Position numbers and translations under genes: made by a program
NCBI GenBank assembly: GCA_031426185.1
Contig: JANPKV010000232.1
Span: 1-12,583, forward strand
DNA from: JAJNPS01 sp031426185
GTDB lineage: Bacteria; Pseudomonadota; Alphaproteobacteria; Rhodobacterales; Rhodobacteraceae
DNA length: 12,583 nt
Direction: 5' to 3'
Notes under the pieces: generated by a model
The model's input: only the letters and a program-made list of their open reading frames with translations
What the model was told of the DNA's origin: nothing
Databases searched by the model: none
Part shown: piece after piece, positions 12,552 through 12,583 of the stretch
Numbering within the stretch: position 1 is the stretch's first letter
Layout of the letters: each line of letters opens with the position of its first letter

Positions 12552-12583
12552 CAAAGGGTTGGGACTTGCGCCCCGTCAGAAAA
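12552..12583. other. right-hand edge, upstream of the first visible hairpin
   Basis: The last 32 bases hold no recognisable hairpin with the array motif, no promoter element and no coding frame. They may be leader or inter-module spacer of the sRNA transcript, whose start is not in the window. Confidence 0.4.

Overview
The window looks like a chromosomal segment of an alphaproteobacterium, most likely a member of the Rhodobacterales (roseobacter/Rhodobacter group). The evidence is the high GC content, the ~1150-residue single-chain pyruvate carboxylase, an alphaproteobacterial-style UvrD, paired RTX exoproteins, and above all a row of hairpins presenting CCUCCUCCC in their loops, the hallmark of the CcsR/'cuckoo' small RNAs described from Rhodobacter sphaeroides and relatives. 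The assignment is an inference; no 16S or other marker is present.

Layout. A tRNA-Gly(GCC) gene (minus, 15-89) lies downstream of pyruvate carboxylase pyc (minus, 321-3785). Next are two type I secretion-type RTX exoproteins on the minus strand: a CAP/SCP (YkwD-like) domain protein (4032-5558) and a larger subtilisin/kexin-like protease with a P-domain (5821-8487). They have unrelated N-terminal heads but nearly the same C-terminal 81 residues, so they probably use the same ABC exporter, which is not in the window. A perfect 19-bp hairpin separates them. The DNA helicase uvrD (plus, 8706-11069) is divergent from the protease gene and convergent, with only 3 bp between stop codons, with a benE-type benzoate transporter gene (minus, 11073-12230).

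The right end (12301-12551) has no protein gene. Read on the minus strand it holds six consecutive hairpins, five of them with a loop containing or nearly matching CCUCCUCCC and one with a degenerate C/U-rich loop. The last hairpin runs into UUUUU and therefore doubles as an intrinsic terminator. I read this as a polycistronic array of three two-hairpin CcsR/cuckoo-type regulatory RNAs. Its promoter, and probably a small protein gene upstream of it, would lie beyond the right edge. This array is the most interesting item in the window. benE lies 70 bp downstream of its terminator on the same strand.

Functionally, the window mixes housekeeping (tRNA, UvrD repair helicase, anaplerotic pyruvate carboxylase), two secreted calcium-binding exoproteins, one aromatic-acid transporter, and an anti-Shine-Dalgarno-like sRNA array of a family tied in R. 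sphaeroides to stress and to pyruvate/C1 metabolism. No mobile element, CRISPR array or integration site was seen. The only gene-free stretch longer than 300 bp is 12231-12583, which is filled by the benE leader and the sRNA array.
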